The translations under genes and the position numbers were made by a program. From Nymphaea colorata (lineage: Eukaryota; Streptophyta; Magnoliopsida; Nymphaeales; Nymphaeaceae), in NCBI RefSeq assembly GCF_008831285.2, contig NC_045144.1, forward strand, positions 16,417,858-16,481,857: a DNA stretch of 64,000 bases, given 5' to 3'. The notes below the pieces were generated by a model that was not told the DNA's origin, ran no database searches, and worked only from the letters and a program-made list of their open reading frames with translations. This document shows positions 57,403 to 64,000 of this stretch, piece after piece. Positions within the stretch are counted from its first letter, which is position 1, and the number at the start of each line of letters is the position of its first letter.

Positions 57403-60400
57403 GGTGCCTGGTGGCTCAGGGGGCAGCCTGGCCGACGTTGCAGCAGACGTTAAGGTTGAGGTGTGTCCCGGTTTCTGTTCACAAATTCTGCGTCTGGACT
57501 CAAACTTTGGAGGGGGGAAATGGCAAAACAGTGACACCATGGCACTGACTTGTGTGATCGCCGTTGTTTTAAATAAGAGATGCGAGGGATCATAACATGT
57601 AGAACCGTAGAAGTATTTCTTGTGACTCTGCAGTCTTCATGTATTAAAAGTTTGTGGGCACACCCATTGACTTGGCTGAGGTTGGTGAAGATGGGTAGGG
57701 CCGGCCATGGCTAAGCTAAGCAGCTAACGCTTGGTCCACCCTTTAGTGACTACACATTTAATACATGAAAAAGAAAGAAAAATATCTGCAGCCACAATCA
57801 AGAACGGGTTGAAAGTGGTTCAGGTTTGTTGTCTCTTGAAGACAAGATTGGGGAAAGTGGGTGTCAAGGCAACATACGGAGAAATAATTAATATTTGAGG
57901 GATTTACTAATAACTTATTAAATTTGACATATTTACAGATAACTGCCAGACATTAAATTAAGAAAGAATAGCTAACTACTCAACTTTTATAAAATAAATC
58001 ATGACAAGCACACTTTTATGAGTAGAAACATTAGAGAATATATTTAAAAAACTACTTTGTCTTTAAGCTACTTTTTTTGTTAGTAATGTAGATCCATGGA
58101 TTTGAGGCCCAACCCACGCCCTCCCTCCTCAAAATTGGTGGTTCTCATATAAGAGGTTTCTATTGCTGTGGAGATCTATGTTTGTCTGAATAATTGTCCC
58201 GCACAACAAGGATATGGGATCAACGAATTTCAGATCCATGGGGTAATAAATGCACCTTAGTAGAAAAAAATAAAATAAATAGTTTTCCAAATTTACATTT
58301 CTTTTGCTAGGTGGACGTGAATCCCTAGAGAAATTAGTTTAAAAATGTTGTTTGTGAAAGGGGCACAGTTCAAACAGGTGAACTTGGCCCATGTTACGCG
58401 GCATATTTCTGGTTCCACTCATAGGGGCGGGGAACTATGTTACTGTATTATAAGGGAGGTGGGTCCTGTGTAAAAGTTAAAGTACGTGGAGATCTTGTTA
58501 TTTGGTATCAACACAGTTCTAAACTCTAAACACAAGGAGTTCAGGAGAAGGAGGAGCGCTTCGGCTCCTACCCTAACTTTTCAAAAGAAATTAGCATTCA
58601 CATTAAAAGTAAGAGCATGTCCTAAAATTCAGGTGGTTACCTGTAAATTCATTAAGTCATGTGAGTGTATCTATAATTTTCTGAAATTCTTTTGATAAGG
58701 CATTTAAGCTTGTAATGGCAGAAATTATTCCTAGCATTTTCGGGTCTTTCTTTCTCCGTTTGTGGAGAAAGCTGCTGATGGCTGCCACTACAATCCAAAG
58801 GTGCAGTTGTGTCACTTGGCTGTTCCCACGTAGGACTAAGCTGTCCGCATCGTTCCCTTCACCTTTCCCCCCTTGTGTTTTTCCACAACATTCTCACAGC
58901 TGTTCCCGATAATAAGGTTTAAGGCCGGCTTTTGTCTTCGGCTTCCTCAATGAACATGACTTGAAACCGCTTATCATAAACTGTCAGAAGACCAAAAAAA
59001 CTGCCACAAAAAAGCATCAAGCCAACACGCCACTTGTTTGAACAGCCAACCAGTTTGCCAAAAAGATGAACATCAATTCAATTGATTTTTTGAGCGAATT
59101 GAGGCCAATCACATGGAACATCTCTAAGTGGGCCGACGTCTTTCCTTCTGTTGCTGGAGTATTATGATCCTTCTGTTCTTGGGCCCTGAACCACACATAT
59201 ATCATAAGATTATTCTTTTACTTTATCTCAACCGAAAGTCCAGCTGTGTTGAAAATGATAAGAATTAATTCGCAGTTGGGTAGTATGAAAGTGGTTCAGT
59301 TCTATACGAAACTGTTGATTTCATTTTATAATGCCAGGACTTCAGAAAACAATTGCAAGTGAACGCCAGATAGATGGGATTCAGTACAATCTCATAGCTT
59401 GCACCATGTGACTCCAATTCCCATGAAAAAAAAAACAGGGAGCATTTCACTCGTGTTTGTCCGATTCTGAGGGGAAGCAACAGTAATCGCATTAATTTAG
59501 CTTTCTTCATTATCGAAGGAATTAAATTGATCACAATAACTTCTCATGATACCAACCAAGCGGAAGTAAAGAAAATCACATGCGATCGACCTAATATTGT
59601 GAGCAAGGAAGAAATTGCTACACTGTAGCATGACAGCATAGTTTTTTTCTTTTGTTGGGCCTTAATGTTGATGAACTGTCTCGTCCATAATTAGCAGGAA
59701 ACTCTACTTTCCCTAGACTCATCACCTGTGGCAAATGAAATACTCTGGAAGTGTTTCCTTTCTGCTTCTGCTAGATTCAAGTTCAAGCATGCATCACTTC
59801 TTGTATCATAGTCATCAGTTACTGATAATTATGATCTAACCGTCTACTACTTTGACTGTGATTGTTCACCAAGCTTTGAAAAGAAACATAACATTAAGCC
59901 TGTATTGATTCTTATTTGTGTTGCCTTTATAATCAATTAATTGTATGCCATTGAGAAGTAGTCTTGATGGTAATATTTTACACGGGGGGTTATCTAACAG
60001 CCCATTTATTGGGAGCGCCACTTGTAGCATTTTTTACCTTGGAGCACAAATATGGCATTCAATACCAACAGGAAACAATAAACGCACAATTATTTGTTAA
60101 AGAACCGACGTCGAATTTACAGTTAGTTTGACAATAAAGAACGGGAGTGTAAATTATTCAAAAAGTGTATTCAACTTATAGTATGAAAGTATTAATTTTA
60201 ACTGAGATTCTGATCTGTGTTTAAGGACGCTTGTAGAGGCAAATTCGTGTTTTGAGCTGTAAAAGGTTCCAAAAGCCCTTACATGTTATGCTTGGAAACT
60301 GCCACATGCCCGCTGCAACTTAGGTGGCAGAGAAAGGAAAGATCAGCATGGCTAATTTTTTATTATGGTGCCAATGGGGCAGAGAAGTTCTAAATTTTCT

Positions 60401-60877
60401 TGGGAATGATTTTATGAGCATGTGAAATGCATATTTTAAGCAAGCTAAGGTTAGCTAGGCAGATTTCTTGTGATTTGACAGACAAGAGACTTGCCGTGTT
60501 GCACTCTTCACTCTTCTTTGCATGATAGATCAAACTCTTGCTAGGTTTGAAATATAATTCATCGGCTTCTGCAGGCCTTCTAGATACAGGAGGATAAAAA
60601 GATATGAAGCAAACAAAAGTATACGTGGTAAATCTTAAAAGAAATCAATGACATAAAAGAACCAAAGGGAGCTGGAGAATTATAGAGCTCTAAAGACGTA
60701 TAATTGTCCACCTTTTCTCTATCTCTGCTGTTTTTCATCTTAAGTGGTTTCTTGCACTTAAGGTGGGCAAAACGACCGCCTAGATCAGGGAAGGCACCGC
60801 CATCCCACTCAAGATTTCTTATCAAAATATCCCAAGCCAGTATGGGCAGGCAGTCGTTGACATGGCACTCGGCCGGC
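57403..60877. other. Promoter region and gene-free stretch
   Basis: The first few hundred bases are upstream of the minus-strand glycosyltransferase. No other coding region, RNA gene or clear transposon end was recognised. Confidence 0.45.
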
Positions 60878-61371
60878 TAGGGGTGTTCACCGGCCAAGTT
60901 CAAACTTAGTTGGGCTAGCTTGAGCTTGGCTCGAATCTCGAAACCCAGAACAAGCTCAACTCGAGCTGGATCTGCCATCTCAAGCTCGAGTTGACTTAGC
61001 TTGTGCTCCGCTCAGCTCGAGCTCAAAGAAGGCTCAACCTCAGCTCGGTTAAGGTCAAGCCAAGATTGCAGCTCGAGCTTAGTAGAGCCTAGATAAACTT
61101 AGCGGGACCAATTTATTAAAAGATCTATTTTTCGTTGGAGAGAAACAAGGGAACTCCAACTCCAAACCTAGCTGTTGTTACTTGGGAGGAAAACCATTAA
61201 ATCTATTTCTCTTTTTTTGACAACTATATGAAATGTTCTTTACTTATTCTTTTACCACAAGCTAGTTCAAACAAGCCAAGACTTTGGAGCTCAAACTTGA
61301 CTTGTTTATTTTGTTTATTTAAGTGAATTTATATCTTTGAACTCGACTCAGCTATTGGGACATGACACCTG
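60878..61371 (+). mobile_element. GAGCTC-rich element
   Basis: Begins TAGGGGTGTTCACCGGCC and continues with many CTCGAGCT/GAGCTCGA words in both halves. It ends near GGGACATGACACCTG, a worn CAGGTGTCATG terminus. It is the same family as 25940-26442. The flanks do not match. Confidence 0.55.
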
Positions 61372-61471
61372 TGCATTTCCAGAACATAAAACAAAGCATA
61401 ACATATGTAGAAATTGTTTTTAAAAATGACAGCACACCTCTTAAAATTTTCAAAGTTAGAAAGAAAACCTA

Positions 61472-61760
61472 GGGCGTGTTTGGTTATATACCTAAAAACC
61501 CGTTTTCTGGATTGTTGGTATGGACTGAAAACAGAGTTTTTTTTTTTTTTTTTTTTTTTTTGAAAAACGGGTTTTCTGAAAACACCATTTACATAAGGGA
61601 GTGAAAAAACTACACCCCTCAGGTTATTCATCTGAAACCAGTTTTTGCCTGCCCACTCAAACATGAAAATCATGTTTTCCAAAACTCATTAAAAGAATCA
61701 TTTCTACAGAGCCAAGTTTTCGGAAAAATCAGTTTTTCCATGTATCATCCAAACACTACC
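61472..61760. mobile_element. Tourist-like (PIF/Harbinger) MITE
   Basis: 289 bp with GGGCGTGTTTGGTTATATAC on the left and, reversed, GGTAGTGTTTGGATGATAC on the right. CTA lies on both sides (61469-61471 and 61761-61763), a 3-bp target duplication. The interior has inverted CAGTTTTT/GAAAAC blocks and a 25-T run (61537-61561). It is non-coding. Confidence 0.7.
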
Positions 61761-61763
61761 CTA

Positions 61764-64000
61764 ATGTTGGCACTGAAGAAATTTTTGAAAATGGCATATG
61801 GCTTCTCTTGCAAGTTTCTAAAAAACAGATCCCATTCCATAGATTTCCAGTGACTCTGGTTTTGGAAGCTGTCTGCCTTTACAGATTACAAGGACCTTTA
61901 AGAAGGGTCCACAAGGAAAGAGGCCGAGAGAGAAGAAGGGTCCAGTGCTGGCTGATGTCTAATCGCAACCAACCGACAAGCGAGACGAGGGCCAGCGTTC
62001 GTCTGAGGCCCATGTCCCCTGGTTTTCATGCATCCACAGGTCTGAGCCAAGGCGTGGTCTCTCTGGTTTCACCTACCAATTAAGCTCAACCAGTTGTACA
62101 CTTCAGTTACTCTGCATAAAAAATTATCAAAAGAAGAGTAATGGAGACCTTCTGGAGAAGCAGGATTTTGAAACCATCAAATGCCCACAAAAAGCTGCTT
62201 ATGAATTCTTTCTTGTATTTCTGGTAAGGGTTGAATTTGGCTCGCTTAGTGACAAACGATACTACTTTTTAGCAACAAAAGTGAAAGGAACGTTACCGAA
62301 GCAAGGACGAAGCCAAAATTATTTTTTTGAAGTAAAAGTAATATTTACAGAATTTGTACACGAACCAAAAAAGTATTTTTCAGAATGCTTGCATATTTTT
62401 CATTCAAAGGGTCGAACTATAGTTTCAAAATTTTAGGAAAGAGCAAAACATAATTTTTCAAAATTTTTATATAAAGCAAAGTGAAGATTTTAAAACAATT
62501 GCACGTATTTTTTTTTTTCAGTTTTGAGTGGGAGCCAAGCCCCCTACTGCCCCCCCTGGCTTATAGAATAACTTTTTTTATTAAAATTTCTGGGAATATT
62601 AAATCAACTTTTTAAAGATTTTTTAGGTGAAGAACTGTATGGATATTAGAGGCTCACTTAATTTCTTCTGTTCACTGTGGCGCTCTGATTGTTGATGTAG
62701 GTCCGCCACTGTGGACCAATCAGTGCTTGAATTTGAACTTACTCCTTACATGATTTTCTTATTGAATCCGATGGATATCCAATTTCAGTGAACATCGACG
62801 AGTTCCATCCATCTGCAATGTTCCAAATTTAGTTTGTATTTTTCCACTTATTGAGTCTAAAACAGAAATGAGTTCAATTGTGAGACAAACATCCTAATCA
62901 TCAAATCCAATAGTATAGCTTCATCTTATCTCAATCAACTACAATAGCATCTCATGGGCGCCGCCATTTTGTGTAAACCTAAGCAATTATATCGAGACGG
63001 CAATACTAGCCACGGGGTTTCACACTGCCATGAGTGCAACAAATAACAAGTTCATCTACCGGACTGCCTCCCTCAAGAGGCGTAGACAGTTCACATCCAA
63101 AGGGTTCGATGGTCGTCAAATCATGTAACTGCTGTTATGTTTTGGTATGATATTCCTCTATCAATTAAATGGTGGAGAACAGAAAAATTGAGTTAAAGGA
63201 TGTATCATATGTCGATATAGGCCCGGAAACAAGCTAAACTCTTAAAAGCATAAGGGTACGATCTTAAAGGTTTTCTGCAGAGGGCAGTCTCCTCTAAATA
63301 AACATTCAGAAAAAAAAAAAAAAAAAAACTATCGGAATGCTGTTTCTTCTAACTGTGATGAATGAAACAACAAAAGATTTACTCTTTGTATTACAAGGAT
63401 TTAAAAGTTTTTAGTGGTTTTCAAACTGGGAGAAGCAGCGGCCATAGACAATCCAGTTATCTAATTGTTTAAAAGGAAAGCACTAAGTGGAAGCTACTAG
63501 CGTCTAGCCAGTATATGGTATAGCGCCGCCATTAATGATAAATGACGGAATAATAACTGAAACAATGTCATGGATTTCTCACGTGAGACGGGCAGAGTGT
63601 TGCGAATACACTGAACCTTGGCGTAGCTAATTTGTTTGTTACGTAAACTGTGGATTTGATATTATTGAATTGCTTCTCTCTCTCTATGATTGATTGCCAC
63701 ATGGAAAAGGTGGTAACGGAGACTGTGAATGTAGTCCCTCTTCTTTTGATGATCTTGTAGGATTTGGTCAGAGAGGAGGTTAACCACAACTTTGATGATG
63801 AGAACATAGGTAGCTGCAGTTCGATCATGAGAACCTTCTTCGACATACATTTTTGTTGAGAAATTGAAATCTGTTGGCTACTTTATTGGTGGATGATTTT
63901 TTATATATATATTTTTTGTTGCTGAAAATAGGAAAAATCGTTGCTAAATATCTTGAAAAATTGTGAGTACTCATGCATCTTTTGTGATAGATTCTGGTGA
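61764..64000. other. Right-hand gene-free stretch
   Basis: A fragment of the CAGGGGCGGAGCC hAT family lies near 62301-62570 (left CAAGGACGAAGCCAAAATT). A poly(A) run lies near 63310-63328. Open frames on the minus strand at 63568-63850 overlap in two frames and show no recognisable domain. Confidence 0.45.

Noticed and set aside
63568..63850. Overlapping minus-strand frames near the right edge
   Set aside because: Two frames are open over the same bases, neither with a known motif; an exon running out of the window cannot be excluded but is unsupported.

Overview
This window is nuclear DNA from a flowering plant. The evidence is a mitochondrial-type pentatricopeptide repeat (PPR) gene, two family-1 plant glycosyltransferases with plant secondary product (PSPG) boxes, a GUB_WAK_bind wall-receptor-like gene, an NLR leucine-rich-repeat relic, and a dense layer of plant transposons (Copia, LINE, hAT and Tourist types). 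I cannot name the species from sequence alone. There are no bacterial, viral or organellar segments, no CRISPR arrays, and no tRNA or rRNA genes that I can recognise.

Layout, left to right. An intronless P-class PPR gene (+, 1596-3500) is followed by about 3 kb without a gene. A dienelactone-hydrolase-family gene that lacks its first exon lies at 6393-7666 (-). A broken NLR LRR piece sits near 11.7-11.9 kb. A three-exon, kinase-less GUB_WAK_bind membrane protein gene (-, 12489-17310) has a 3.7-kb intron and a one-base frameshift in a homopolymer. A LINE relic lies at 19.9-21.2 kb. The first UDP-glycosyltransferase is at 22867-24261 (+). From 24.3 to 55.8 kb I see no intact host gene, only transposons and their remains. 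The second UDP-glycosyltransferase is at 55845-57257 (-). The last 6.7 kb has only repeats.

The mobile fraction is unusually easy to read. A Copia element (34608-40496, GTTAT target duplication, initiator-Met-type primer site) is complete in outline but full of stops. A 2.7-kb hAT element (31706-34427) and a 192-bp hAT relative (9247-9438) each have perfect 8-bp target duplications. About eleven dispersed copies of a GGAT/ATCC-rich sequence turn out to be short hAT-type elements: the copy at 49205-49594 has TAGAGATG...CATCTCTA ends between perfect GGTTTTGG duplications. Other low-complexity families (GAGCTC-rich, GGGCC-rich) share the same kind of end, close to TAGGGRTGTNNAC.

The two glycosyltransferases look like group-L (UGT74-like) enzymes but are diverged and have unrelated promoters. 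A 39-bp stretch at 46010-46048 matches the TATA box and 5' leader of the first one at 34 of 39 positions, which suggests a lost third copy or a captured promoter. A 190-bp solo LTR (42933-43122) lies inside one copy of a local segmental duplication whose other copy (48684-49144) preserves the empty site.
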